Assembly (NCBI GenBank): GCA_027488935.1
Contig: JAIYAP010000065.1
Coordinates: forward strand, 1 to 35,008
Length of the DNA: 35,008 bases
Source: Saprospiraceae bacterium
GTDB lineage: Bacteria > Bacteroidota > Bacteroidia > Chitinophagales > Saprospiraceae
Direction of reading: 5' to 3'
In this document: one piece after another, positions 25,682 to 34,600 of the stretch
How the letters are laid out: each line of letters opens with the position of its first letter
Position numbering within the stretch: the first letter of the stretch is position 1
Made by a program: the position numbers and the translations under genes
The notes under the pieces: generated by a model
The model's input: only the letters and a program-made list of their open reading frames with translations
Databases searched by the model: none
What the model was told of the DNA's origin: nothing

Positions 25682-26448
25682 ATCGGCTTGATCAAATTGG
25701 CCAAACGCACATATTCCTCCCAACTAAGGGTTTCTGGCCTTTTTTCATAAAATGGATCGCTCATCAGTACCTCCTGGGCTATAAAAGGCTTGAGTGTATT
25801 GCGCAGCATTTTTCTGCGCTGGTTAAATGCCGTTTTTACCACCCGCCGAAACACCGCTTCATCACAACCCAATTCAAAATTGTCTTTACGGGTTAAGCGG
25901 ATCACCGCCGATTGTACCTTGGGCGGCGGATTGAACGAACCGGGCGCTACCGAAAACAAGTACTCTACCTTGTAAAACGCCTGCATCAATACGCTGGTAA
26001 TGCCGTATACTTTTCCACCTTCTTTCGAAACAACCCGATCGGCCACCTCTTTTTGAAACATCCCCACCATTTCCGGGATCAAGCCGCGATAATCGAGCAT
26101 TTTAAACAAAATCTGCGTCGATATATTGTAAGGGAAATTGCCAATCAAACAAAAAGCATCCTGACCAAACACCGTTGTCGGGTCAAAATCCAGGAAATCC
26201 TTCAAAATTAAACGCGGCGTGAGCGCGGGGTAGTTTTTTTGCAAATATTCCACCATGTCACGGTCGGCCTCCACCGCATAGGTCTCATAATCGGTATGGG
26301 CCAATAAATGTTTGGTCAACATACCCATCCCCGGGCCAACCTCCAACACCCGGCCACATTCGCCGGTGCGTTGCAAACTGTCGGCAATGCGCAAAGCAAT
26401 ATGGTCATCTTTAAGAAAATGCTGTCCGTACGATTTTTTGGCTTGCAT
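25678..26448 (-). CDS. rsmA: 16S rRNA (adenine1518-N6/adenine1519-N6)-dimethyltransferase
   Basis: The 256-residue protein is RsmA (KsgA), which dimethylates two adjacent adenines near the 3' end of 16S rRNA during small-subunit maturation. The family start KKSYGQHFLKDDHIA is present; the SAM site is VLEVGPGMGMLT (34-45), the acidic residue in VEADRD follows, and the catalytic NFPY is at 104-107 (GNFPYNISTQI). The C-terminal part has NPPPKVQSAVIRL and FNQRRKMLRNTL. The gene lies 18 bp after the O-antigen-ligase-like gene and overlaps the ATL gene by 4 bp. Confidence 0.96.
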   Translation of the reverse strand: MQAKKSYGQHFLKDDHIALRIADSLQRTGECGRVLEVGPGMGMLTKHLLAHTDYETYAVEADRDMVEYLQKNYPALTPRLILKDFLDFDPTTVFGQDAFCLIGNFPYNISTQILFKMLDYRGLIPEMVGMFQKEVADRVVSKEGGKVYGITSVLMQAFYKVEYLFSVAPGSFNPPPKVQSAVIRLTRKDNFELGCDEAVFRRVVKTAFNQRRKMLRNTLKPFIAQEVLMSDPFYEKRPETLSWEEYVRLANLIKPI

Positions 26449-26466
26449 GCCTGGTATTTTAGGAAG

Positions 26467-27813
26467 TTAAGAAGATTTGGCCGTTTTTTCCACAGCTAAG
26501 GCTTGGCCCAACTGCATGAACCAGAGGGTAAAAAACAGGTAAAAAGCAACGCCAATGGCTGTTTCGAGGGTGTATTCTACCAAAAATGAAACAAACATCA
26601 TGATCTGGAAGACCGCAAACAAATAAAATCGACGCGCTGCACGCACCGTGAGCGGCGCAAACAAGGCGATCAAACTCAGGCACAAACCCAACAAACCTGT
26701 GCCACAAAGGATGTAAATAAACTGATTGTGTGGCAAACGCGGATCTAAGGAATAACTTGGGTAATGGTCGTTGGCCATCATTTGTACTTCAATCGGCAAA
26801 TCACCGGCCCCAATACCCAAAAGCGGGTCACGCATCCACAAACGAATCCCGATTTCGAGCGATACCCACCGCTGTGCGTCGGAATAAGTGCCGCCTTGGT
26901 TTTGCCGATATTTTTCCCAGTCGTACCGCATATAACCGATGCGCTGTTGCAAACTGGGCATGGTTTGATAGGCAATCACGGGCGCAGCCAACACCACCAC
27001 CAGGGCCAAAATACTCAAACGCCGGTTTCCTGCCGATACAATCCCCAAGGCAATGGTGTAAAACAAGGCAATGTACAAAGCGGCCAACCCGCTGCGCACA
27101 CTCAACAAATGAATCATGACAAACAAGGAAAGCACCGTAAGGGCCAACACTGTGCGCTCCCAAGGATACCGCCAATAAAAACCGCGTTTCCACAACCAAC
27201 CACCCGATAAAATCGCGGTAACTAATAAAAGATTGAAGCGAATGTGGTTACGCGGTACCGGCACCGGACGACCATGAATCAAATCGGCAATGATGGTGTC
27301 GTAATGCAGGATGAAATTAATACCAACCCCAATACTCAACAACAACATGACCCATACCAATAAATATAAGACGGATTGGTACTGCCGACTTGAAAGGGCC
27401 GGTAAATTGGCAAAAGCCAGCGGAAGTACAAAAAATGGAATTCTGACCCGCACCTGACTGGCCCAAAAAGCGGTGTTTTCGGACCAAAAGTAACTGATGG
27501 CTGGCGCCAGCAATAAAAAGGAAAGCGCCACATAAACCGGACTTTGAAAAAACCGTACAAAGGCAAACCGCAAGCCATGCAGCAAATGCGCGTGCGGATG
27601 AACACGGCGCGCTGACACCGTAGCCTGCCATAAGCCCGCTGCTACCAACAGCCACATACTCACGGACAGCAAAAACGGAGCAGTCATTAAACTGCTCACC
27701 AACAGGGCAGCAGCAAAAAGGGTAAGGCCCGAAGGCGTGAGCAGTTGTTTGTAATTCCGGGTTTCCAATGATTCTAATGCTGAGATAGTCGAGCGAAGGT
27801 CCGCAACCGGCAT
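26467..27813 (-). CDS. O-antigen ligase (Wzy_C) family membrane protein
   Basis: The 448-residue polytopic protein has about 10-12 membrane segments. It carries the Wzy/WaaL signature: an R-x3-L element in LSVRSGLAALYIALFYTIAL, a large periplasmic loop with QNQGGTYSDAQRWVSLEIGI, GIGAGDLPIEV, and the conserved LPHNQFIYILCGTGLLGLCL. Members join or polymerise surface glycans on undecaprenyl carriers at the periplasmic face. No glycosyltransferase genes are next to it, and downstream are rsmA and the ATL gene, so it is not in a classic O-antigen cluster. The start at 27813 is supported by a -7 box only 15 bp upstream. Confidence 0.85.
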   Translation of the reverse strand: MPVADLRSTISALESLETRNYKQLLTPSGLTLFAAALLVSSLMTAPFLLSVSMWLLVAAGLWQATVSARRVHPHAHLLHGLRFAFVRFFQSPVYVALSFLLLAPAISYFWSENTAFWASQVRVRIPFFVLPLAFANLPALSSRQYQSVLYLLVWVMLLLSIGVGINFILHYDTIIADLIHGRPVPVPRNHIRFNLLLVTAILSGGWLWKRGFYWRYPWERTVLALTVLSLFVMIHLLSVRSGLAALYIALFYTIALGIVSAGNRRLSILALVVVLAAPVIAYQTMPSLQQRIGYMRYDWEKYRQNQGGTYSDAQRWVSLEIGIRLWMRDPLLGIGAGDLPIEVQMMANDHYPSYSLDPRLPHNQFIYILCGTGLLGLCLSLIALFAPLTVRAARRFYLFAVFQIMMFVSFLVEYTLETAIGVAFYLFFTLWFMQLGQALAVEKTAKSS

Positions 27814-27827
27814 GGAGCGATAACGGG

Positions 27828-27835
27828 CAAAGATA
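27828..27835 (-). promoter_or_regulatory. -7 box for the O-antigen-ligase/rsmA/ATL unit
   Basis: Minus-strand TATCTTTG is a perfect TAnnTTTG match whose inner edge is 14 bp before the ATG at 27813. The transcript leader would be under about 10 nt, nearly leaderless. No TTG lies at normal -33 spacing. Confidence 0.45.
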
Positions 27836-27886
27836 AGGCAGGGGACGGGAATTTTTCTTTTCCAAAACTTGTTCCTCGAACTTCCC

Positions 27887-27894
27887 TACTTTTG
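27887..27894 (+). promoter_or_regulatory. -7 box for the lipoprotein methyltransferase gene
   Basis: TACTTTTG is a perfect match, 21 bp before the ATG at 27916. A TTG at 27869-27871 is 15 bp upstream, slightly short for a -33 element. Together with the box at 27828-27835 on the other strand it forms a divergent promoter pair. Confidence 0.5.
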
Positions 27895-27915
27895 TGTTGT
27901 TCTATATACCTGATC

Positions 27916-28668
27916 ATGAAACATTGCTTTTACCCGTATTGCTTTGCTGCATTAATACTGATGGTTTCCGCCTGCCGACAAGATACCCCGGCGAGCCAGG
28001 AACAGCGTCCTCCGCTCATGATGGGCAACCCAACGCCAACTAACAATCCGTCGGGAGAGCCTCTTGCTTTACCCAAAACAGGGACAGGAAATTTTGAAAA
28101 CCTGGTGGCCGATTTTGAACGAAAAGACCGCGGTATTTGGCAAAAACCGGATATGGTTATTTCGCTTTTAGGAAACCTGGAAGGCAAAACGGTAGCCGAT
28201 ATTGGGGCAGGAACCGGCTATTTTACCTTCCGCATGGTGCCTACCGCCAAAAAAGTAATCGGTATCGACATTGATCAGCGCTTCATCCAGTTTATGGATA
28301 GTGTGAAAGTACGCATGCCCGAAGTGTATCGCAAACGATTTGAAACACGCTTGGCAAAACCCGACAACCCCTTGCTCGCACCCGAGGAGGCCGATGCCGT
28401 GGTGATTGTCAATACCTATGGATACATCGAACACCGCGTACAATACTTCAAAACCGTGTGGAAAGGCATGTCGCCCGGTGCAAAAATGTTGATTATTGAT
28501 TTTAAAAAGAACAATTTACCCATTGGCCCGCCCGACGAATTCAAGGTTGCGCTTAGCCAGGTGGAACAAGAACTGGTACGTGCAGGGTTTACGATTGATA
28601 AAATAGACCGTGAATCTCTTGACTATCAGTACATTATCATTGCATCCAAGCCTATTTCTTCACAATAA
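27916..28668 (+). CDS. SAM-dependent methyltransferase with lipoprotein signal
   Basis: The 250-residue product starts at ATG 27916 ([20 protein letters not shown]), a lipoprotein signal with lipobox VSAC. After a P/N-rich linker (about 20-55) comes a class I methyltransferase fold. [20 protein letters not shown] leads into motif [16 protein letters not shown], then the acidic strand end [22 protein letters not shown] as motif IV, and [16 protein letters not shown]. Many relatives in this phylum share the RDxWQKPxxVxxxLG lead-in. A methyltransferase sent out of the cytoplasm is odd, since SAM is not expected there; either it is anchored but non-catalytic, or the signal is not used as such. 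The substrate is unknown. Confidence 0.85.
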   Translation: MKHCFYPYCFAALILMVSACRQDTPASQEQRPPLMMGNPTPTNNPSGEPLALPKTGTGNFENLVADFERKDRGIWQKPDMVISLLGNLEGKTVADIGAGTGYFTFRMVPTAKKVIGIDIDQRFIQFMDSVKVRMPEVYRKRFETRLAKPDNPLLAPEEADAVVIVNTYGYIEHRVQYFKTVWKGMSPGAKMLIIDFKKNNLPIGPPDEFKVALSQVEQELVRAGFTIDKIDRESLDYQYIIIASKPISSQ

Positions 28669-28671
28669 TCA

Positions 28672-28699
28672 TTTGATGATGCACCGCGCGCTACGTTTG
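28672..28699 (+). promoter_or_regulatory. Promoter for the M50 protease gene
   Basis: TTTG (28672-28675) is followed after 16 bp by a perfect -7 box TACGTTTG (28692-28699). The transcript would start near 28706. This supports the ATG at 28727 over the in-frame ATGs at 28676 and 28679, which lie upstream of the box. Confidence 0.55.
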
Positions 28700-28726
28700 G
28701 GCAGTGCTTTATTTGACTACTTTTTT

Positions 28727-29962
28727 ATGCGCAGTTCTCTGAAACTTTTTACTTGGTTTGGCATTCCCGTGCATCTGCACTGGTCATTTGGTCTTATTTT
28801 TCTATACGCTTTTTATATCGGAAACGCACAAGGCGCGGGTTGGATCGGCATTTTATGGATCATGGGCTTGTTTATTGCTTTATTTGGTTGCGTCTTGTTG
28901 CACGAATTTGGCCATTCACTTACCGCAAAACGATACGGGGTGAATACCCAGGACATCATTCTTACGCCCATTGGTGGTATTGCCCGGCTGGAAAGAATGC
29001 CTGAAAAACCCATCCAGGAATTTTTTGTAGCCATTATGGGGCCTATGGTAAATGTAGTGATTGCCCTGATTTTGTTTATTCTTGGTAGAATTATGTTTTC
29101 CGGGCCAGATTGGGCCTTTTTTACCGCAACCATTGTGGACTATTTTAGCGGCATCCTTGGCTTTTTTACTGATGCCAAGGCTTTATTGTTGGGTAACTTG
29201 AGCATCCTCGATTTTTGGGACAATTTATCCCGCGGCTGGAGCTCCAACGAGGCGGCGGATGTGGCGATCGAAGCAGAACTGAACGTCAGTAGTTTCCTGT
29301 TTTTTATGCCCGTATTGCTTTCTGTTAACCTATGGCTGGTGGTATTCAACATGATTCCGGCTTTTCCGATGGATGGCGGCCGGGTATTTCGGGCGCTGCT
29401 GGCCATGCGCCTGGGTAGGGTGACGGCTACACGTTGGGCATCGCGGGTAGGTCAGTTCATCGCGCTAATTTTTGTACTTTTTGGCCTTGCAAAAGGCGGC
29501 ATTACCCTGATATTAATCGGCTTTTTTGTCTTTTCAATGGCGCGTACCGAGAATAACATGGTACAACTCAGTGATTTATTGAGTCGATTCAATGCTTCCG
29601 ACATTATACGCGTTGCCTTTACCCGTCTTTCCTCCAACGATTGGATGCAAACGCCCATTGATATGCTGAAGGGCAGTTTGGAACGGCACTTTTTGGTATT
29701 CAACATCAATGACCAATTGGTGGGTGCCCTGACGGAAGAACAAATCTTAGAGGCGCAGAAAAAGAAAGATTTTAGTGTTGCGGTAGAAAACTACATGCAA
29801 ACCGTAGAAGTGGTGCACCCAAAAGAATCCATGGGTTATGTATATCAGTTACTCATGCAATCGGGTGAACCAATTATTGCAGTTGCCGATGCACAAGGGG
29901 TGCTGGGGGTTATTGACCGGGAAGAATTTCGAAACTTTATGCGTTTACAAAGCGGAAAGTAA
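28727..29962 (+). CDS. Site-2 protease family (M50) metalloprotease with CBS-like tail
   Basis: The 411-residue intramembrane protease starts at ATG 28727 ([20 protein letters not shown]), the normal start of this M50 subgroup. The zinc motif HEFGH is at 59-63 and the second motif [11 protein letters not shown] at 208-218 supplies D216, so both halves of the active site are intact. Between them, residues about 122-185 form a longer soluble or amphipathic insert than is usual. The C-terminal 120 residues look like a degenerate pair of CBS domains ([20 protein letters not shown], then [20 protein letters not shown]), which in relatives bind nucleotides and may gate activity. Targets are probably membrane-bound regulators such as anti-sigma factors; none can be named from the context. 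It converges on the next gene with 11 bp between stops. Confidence 0.92.
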   Translation: MRSSLKLFTWFGIPVHLHWSFGLIFLYAFYIGNAQGAGWIGILWIMGLFIALFGCVLLHEFGHSLTAKRYGVNTQDIILTPIGGIARLERMPEKPIQEFFVAIMGPMVNVVIALILFILGRIMFSGPDWAFFTATIVDYFSGILGFFTDAKALLLGNLSILDFWDNLSRGWSSNEAADVAIEAELNVSSFLFFMPVLLSVNLWLVVFNMIPAFPMDGGRVFRALLAMRLGRVTATRWASRVGQFIALIFVLFGLAKGGITLILIGFFVFSMARTENNMVQLSDLLSRFNASDIIRVAFTRLSSNDWMQTPIDMLKGSLERHFLVFNINDQLVGALTEEQILEAQKKKDFSVAVENYMQTVEVVHPKESMGYVYQLLMQSGEPIIAVADAQGVLGVIDREEFRNFMRLQSGK

Positions 29963-29973
29963 GGCCGCGCTTA

Positions 29974-30630
29974 CTATTTCTTTTTAAAATCGCCATTTTT
30001 CCAGGCTTTAAAGAACTGTCCCCAAGCAAGCGGGCTGAAAATGTTCATGGGTGGCGTTTGGCCAATATACACGTACTCGCGCGATTGCTGGCGCAGGTAA
30101 AAATTGGCGCTTTCACGTCCACTGTGCGGTACAATATCCGGATTTTTCCGCGCTTCGGTGAGGTATTCGTTGGCGAGGTTTTTCGTTGCCTGGCGTTGTA
30201 ACTCAGGCGTAACATCCATTTTCAGGAATTCAATTTTGAAGTGATCTTTAGAGGGCCACGGAAAAATAACCGTCATGGGCAGGTTGATGGTATCCTGCGA
30301 CAACAACTGAACAATGGAGTAGCGGTCCTGCGTAAGGGTGTCGGGAATCGTGATGGTAACCGGTTCAAAACCGATGCAATTAAAACGCACCTTATCGCCT
30401 TTTTCAACTACGATGGAGAAAAACCCACGGTAGTCAGAATAACTGCCCCGATTTTTTTTAGGTATATGCACGGTAGCATAAGGTACAGGCAATAGCCGAC
30501 CATCTGCTTCGGTGATTAACATACCAGAAAACTGGATGAGTTGCTCCTCTTTCTTAGCCGATTGTGCATCCTGCGCATGTAGGAAGGTGCAACAAAGGAT
30601 ACCGATGATAAATGCGATACTTTTTTTCAC
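29974..30630 (-). CDS. CarboxypepD_reg-like exported protein
   Basis: The 218-residue protein has a signal peptide (MKKSIAFIIGILCCTFLHA, cleavage near HAQD). Residues about 30-115 are a carboxypeptidase-regulatory-like beta-sandwich: FSGMLITEADGRLLPVPYAT, then NRGSYSDYRGFFSIVVEKGD and VRFNCIGFEPVTITIP. This fold is found at the N-terminus of TonB-dependent receptors. Here it stands alone with a C-terminal part of about 100 residues (ATKNLANEYLTEARKNPDIV, YVYIGQTPPMNIFSPLAWGQ) that is a recurrent Bacteroidota arrangement of unknown role. A -7 box lies upstream at 30684-30691. Confidence 0.82.
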   Translation of the reverse strand: MKKSIAFIIGILCCTFLHAQDAQSAKKEEQLIQFSGMLITEADGRLLPVPYATVHIPKKNRGSYSDYRGFFSIVVEKGDKVRFNCIGFEPVTITIPDTLTQDRYSIVQLLSQDTINLPMTVIFPWPSKDHFKIEFLKMDVTPELQRQATKNLANEYLTEARKNPDIVPHSGRESANFYLRQQSREYVYIGQTPPMNIFSPLAWGQFFKAWKNGDFKKK

Positions 30631-30683
30631 GCTATAAAATTTTAAATTCAGGACTCTTATAACCAGATACCTTGGCTATAAAA

Positions 30684-30691
30684 CAAAGGTA
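30684..30691 (-). promoter_or_regulatory. -7 box for the CarboxypepD_reg-like gene
   Basis: Minus-strand TACCTTTG matches TAnnTTTG, 53 bp before the ATG at 30630. No clear -33 TTG. Confidence 0.45.
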
Positions 30692-30792
30692 CGCGAAAGA
30701 ATTGACTGTAAGAACGATTAAAAACGGCTGTTGTGCAAAAGGTTAACGCAAGTTTAACTTAGCCAAAATCACCGATGTTTGCATCATTTGCC

Positions 30793-30813
30793 CACTTTAA
30801 AACGTTTTAAGTG
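30793..30813. repeat. Inverted repeat around TAAAACGTTTTA
   Basis: CACTTTAAAAC and GTTTTAAGTG form a 21-bp inverted repeat with one extra T in the left arm; its 12-bp core is a perfect palindrome. It lies between two divergent promoters, about 86 bp upstream of the ompH -7 box, and could be an operator. Confidence 0.4.
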
Positions 30814-30899
30814 CAACATTCGCTGGCTTTGCATTTTTTTGCATGCCTTTCACCACGAAAGAATGGATAAAACTTCCACTTAGCAACGCGTGTTTTTGT

Positions 30900-30907
30900 T
30901 ACCTTTG
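30900..30907 (+). promoter_or_regulatory. -7 box for the ompH gene
   Basis: TACCTTTG is a perfect TAnnTTTG match, 45 bp before the ATG at 30953. It lies inside the upstream open frame, which supports the shorter start. No clear -33 TTG at normal spacing. Confidence 0.5.
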
Positions 30908-30952
30908 CCGACGTTTTGCGTTTCTTTATTTAAAAACACCTCTTTACACACG

Positions 30953-31471
30953 ATGTCTCGTTCGATCAATTTCTTTTTTCTGCTCGCCTTTTTGTCAGGC
31001 GCCGTTACTATGCAAGCGCAAACCGCGCCAAAATACGGACATATGAACCTTGGCAATTTGCTGGAATCGCTTCCCGAAACCAAAACAGCAAATGACCAAT
31101 TGAAACTGTACACCGATCAATTAACGGCCAAAGACGATTCGCTGACCAAAGCGTTTCAAGCCGCTTACACCAAACTGGAAACCGAATACAACTCAGGCGT
31201 ACTTACGCCGGTGCAATCTCAAGAGCGTCAGGCTGAATTACAAAAACAACAAGAGTTTATTCAAAAGTTTGAACAGGAAGCACAGCAAAAAGTTGCTGAA
31301 CGCCGGGAACAATTGTTGAAGCCTATTTTGGCCAAAATCGATACTGCGATCAAGGCGGTTGCTACCGAATTGGGCTACCTAATGATTTTTGACACCAGCT
31401 CGGGTGTTATGTTGTTCGCCAACGATACCGACGACGTGACGGCCACGGTGAAGAAAAAATTGGGCCTCTAA
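30953..31471 (+). CDS. OmpH/Skp family periplasmic chaperone
   Basis: The 172-residue protein starts at ATG 30953 with a signal peptide (MSRSINFFFLLAFLSGAV, cleavage near MQAQ). The mature part begins with YGHMNLGNLLESLPETKTAN, the strand and helix start of the OmpH/Skp family. A long coiled coil of K, Q, E and A follows (about 50-125), and the family end VATELGYLMIFDTSSGVMLF closes the trimerisation core. Skp-type chaperones hold unfolded outer-membrane proteins in the periplasm. In this phylum ompH often follows bamA; here it is a single-gene unit with its own promoter and a strong terminator. The upstream extension of the frame covers the -7 box and is not translated. Confidence 0.9.
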   Translation: MSRSINFFFLLAFLSGAVTMQAQTAPKYGHMNLGNLLESLPETKTANDQLKLYTDQLTAKDDSLTKAFQAAYTKLETEYNSGVLTPVQSQERQAELQKQQEFIQKFEQEAQQKVAERREQLLKPILAKIDTAIKAVATELGYLMIFDTSSGVMLFANDTDDVTATVKKKLGL

Positions 31472-31494
31472 AATTTATATTGCGTATTTTTTCT

Positions 31495-31534
31495 GCACGG
31501 TCAGGCAACTTTATTGCCTGACCGTGCTCTTTTT
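31495..31534 (+). terminator. Intrinsic terminator of ompH
   Basis: A perfect 14-bp stem, GCACGGTCAGGCAA (31495-31508) with TTGCCTGACCGTGC (31514-31527), has a 5-nt loop CTTTA and is followed by TCTTTTT. It starts 24 bp after the ompH stop. Confidence 0.9.
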
Positions 31535-31578
31535 AGCGGGATTGTATGAAAATGAATAGGCCGATAGTCGGACTTTAT

Positions 31579-31586
31579 TAGTTTTG
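31579..31586 (+). promoter_or_regulatory. -7 box for the DUF2723 gene
   Basis: TAGTTTTG is a perfect match, 37 bp before an ATG at 31624 and 79 bp before the preferred ATG at 31666. No TTG at normal -33 spacing. Confidence 0.45.
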
Positions 31587-31665
31587 CGCTTTCTGTGGTG
31601 GTGCAAGCAGCCTGCCACGTTCTATGTTACCCACTTTGCCCATCAGCAAATCAGATCGTTTTATC

Positions 31666-34600
31666 ATGAATGCATCTTTCAAGACACTCAACAACCTAAC
31701 CGGCTGGCTCACGTTTGCCATCACCGGAATCGTGCTGGCATTAGCCGCCCAGCCTACCGGTAGTTTGTGGGACTGCGGCGAATTTATTTCTGGCGCGTAT
31801 AAACTTCAAGTTGTGCATCCGCCCGGCGCCCCTGTATTTTTGTTGGTTGGCCGCTTGTTTGCCTGGGTCGCCACGTTGTTTTCGAACGACCCATCCAACA
31901 TAGCCTATGCCGTCAACTTGTTGTCGGCCTTAAGCACGGCCTTTGGTGCCATGTTTATATGTTGGAGCACCACCATTTTGGTACGCCTTACCCTCACAGG
32001 CCGCGATACTGCGCCAGAAGGCGGCCAATTGATCGCAATTTTGAGCGCCGGTCTGATCGCTGGTTTGGTAACCGCCTTTACTTCATCCGTTTGGTTTTCA
32101 GCGGTGGAAGGTGAGGTGTACGCCATGTCTACCTTTTTTACCTGTATGACACTGTGGGCGGTACTCAAATGGTACAATTTGCCCGATGAGGCCAACGCAG
32201 ATCGTTGGTTGGTATTCGCCATTTACTCAATCGCATTGTCTATCGGGGTCCATTTGCTCAGCTTGCTGACATTCCCGGCCCTTGCGATGTTTTATTATTT
32301 TAAAAAGGCGAAAAAAGTAACTTTTCTGGGTGCTTTAACCTCAGCGATTGTAGGTGTCGTATTCATTGTTGTCATTCAAAAGGTGGTTATTGCAGGTATT
32401 CCAAATATGTGGGCCTGGTTTGACATGTTGATGGTAAACAACTTTGGCTTGCCTTTTTACAGCGGTATCATTCCGGTTATTTTGTTGTTTACGGCCGGTA
32501 TTTGGTATGGCTTGCATTATGCCCGCAAAACCAACAATGGCCTGATGCAGCGCCTGGTTGTTTCGTTTGCTGTAATTGTAATTGCCTATAGCTGTTACGG
32601 TATGGTGATCCTGCGCGCGATCGCCAGTCCACCAATTAATATGAATGATCCTTCTGATCCGATGCGTTTGTTGCCTTACCTCAACCGCGAGCAGTATGGC
32701 GAACGTCCGTTGTTAAGCGGCCCGGATTTTGATGCACAACCAATGGGGGTTGAGTCTACTGAACGCTATGGCCGCGTGGGCAACCGCTATGAAGTGGTAG
32801 ACGAAAAAGTGGATTATGAGTTCTCGCCCAATGATAAAACCTTGTTCCCTCGGATGGGCGACTATTCGCAGGACCGACCGCGGCTGTACCGCCAATGGAT
32901 CGACAAGCCAACCGGAAAACCCACTTTTTCCGATAATATTGAGTTTTTCTGGAAATACCAGATCGGCTGGATGTATTGGCGTTACTTTATGTGGAACTTC
33001 TCCGGCCGTCAAAATGGCGAACAGGGTTATTACTCCTGGGATCCAACGGCGGGCAACTGGATTACGGGTTTCAGCGCATTGGACGAACGCCGTATTGGTA
33101 ACCAACGCGAAATCCCCGATTTCCAAAAATACAACCAGGCCAACAATAAGTACTATTTAATTCCTTTCTTGTTAGGCTTGCTGGGTATGTTTTTCCATTA
33201 CAGCCGCCGTCGCAACGACTTCTTTGCCTTGTTTGCCCTGTTTATTATCACAGGCGTGGGTATCATTGTATATTCCAACCAGCCACCGAACGAGCCGCGC
33301 GAACGCGATTATGTATTGGCAGGCTCTTTCTTTACCTATGCCATCTGGATCGGGATGGGGGCCTTTGCCCTCTTCGACCTGCTCGTTGCACGCCTGAAAC
33401 TGGCGGGCAATATCGCAGCGCCGGTTGCTGGTTTGATCGGTTTGGTAGCACCCTTGCTCATGGTTACCCAAAACTGGGACGACCACAGCCGTGCAAAACA
33501 GTATGCCAGCCGCGATTACGCACGCAACTTCCTCGAATCTTGCGAGCCCAACGCCATCATTTTCACCTATGGCGATAATGATACCTACCCGCTGTGGTAT
33601 TGCCAGGAAACAGAAGGCATTCGTACCGATGTGCGGGTGGTAAACCTTTCCCTGATTGCCGTAGACTGGTACATTGGCCAGTTGCGTCGGGCTGTAAACA
33701 ACTCCCCGGCCATTGAAATGAGCATCCCGCAAGAAAAGATTCAAGGCTTTAAACGCGTACAAATTCCTTACGGCGGTGGCCAAGGTCCTGAAAAGGAAAT
33801 GAGCCTCGATCAGGTGATGAAATTCCTGGGCGAAGACCATCCGCAGCAACAAGGCAGTGGACGCGGCTTTGATACCTACCTGCCTACACGCAAAATGTTT
33901 ATTCCGGTAAATAAAGAAGCGGGTATTGCCAACAAAATTCTTTCGCCGAATGATAGCACCATTGTAGACACCATTCACTTTAATATTGGGGAGAAAAAGA
34001 CCTATATTATTAAAGACGATTTGGCCATTATGGACATCATTGCTTCGAATATTTGGAAACGCCCCATTTACTGGGCCGTTACCTGCCGCGATGAAAAACT
34101 CCTGGGCTTACAAGATTACCTCCAATTGGAAGGCCTCGGGTTGCGTTTGATCGCCTCTAAAAATAAAAGCAATACCGAAAGTTATGGCATCATCGGTTGC
34201 GGCCGGGTAGATACCGATTTGGCGTACCGCAACATCATGGAAAAGTGGACTTGGGGTAATTTTGATAAGGAACGCTTGTATGTTGACCGTTCTTACCTGC
34301 CAAGCCTCCAAACCATGCGCGTGACGATGATTCGGGTAGCCCGTCAGTTGGTGTTTGAAAAACAAAACGAAAAAGCCATGGCACTGGCCGATCGCTATTT
34401 TGAAGCATTCCCACAATACAACTTCAACTACGATCAGTTTACTGCCTTTATGGCCGATATTTATGCCCGGGCTGGTAATAAGGAAAAGGCAGCAGCCAAA
34501 ATCCGCGAAATTGCCAAAACGATCGAACAACAGTTGCGTTTTGTTAAATCACAAACGCCTACGTTCCAACGCGGCTACCAGCAAGACGGACAGTACGCCA

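Larger units (their letters stand above)
30631..30952. other. Divergent regulatory region
   Basis: This 322-bp gap between divergent genes holds a -7 box for each (30684-30691 minus, 30900-30907 plus) and an inverted repeat at 30793-30813. No gene is supported; short open frames on the plus strand run into the ompH promoter. Confidence 0.6.

Noticed and set aside
30843-31046. Plus-strand open frame upstream of and overlapping ompH
   Set aside because: It spans the ompH -7 box and the signal-peptide region in another frame; no leader or family support.
33172-33978. Minus-strand open frame of 268 codons opposite the DUF2723 gene
   Set aside because: Antisense shadow inside a conserved membrane-protein gene.
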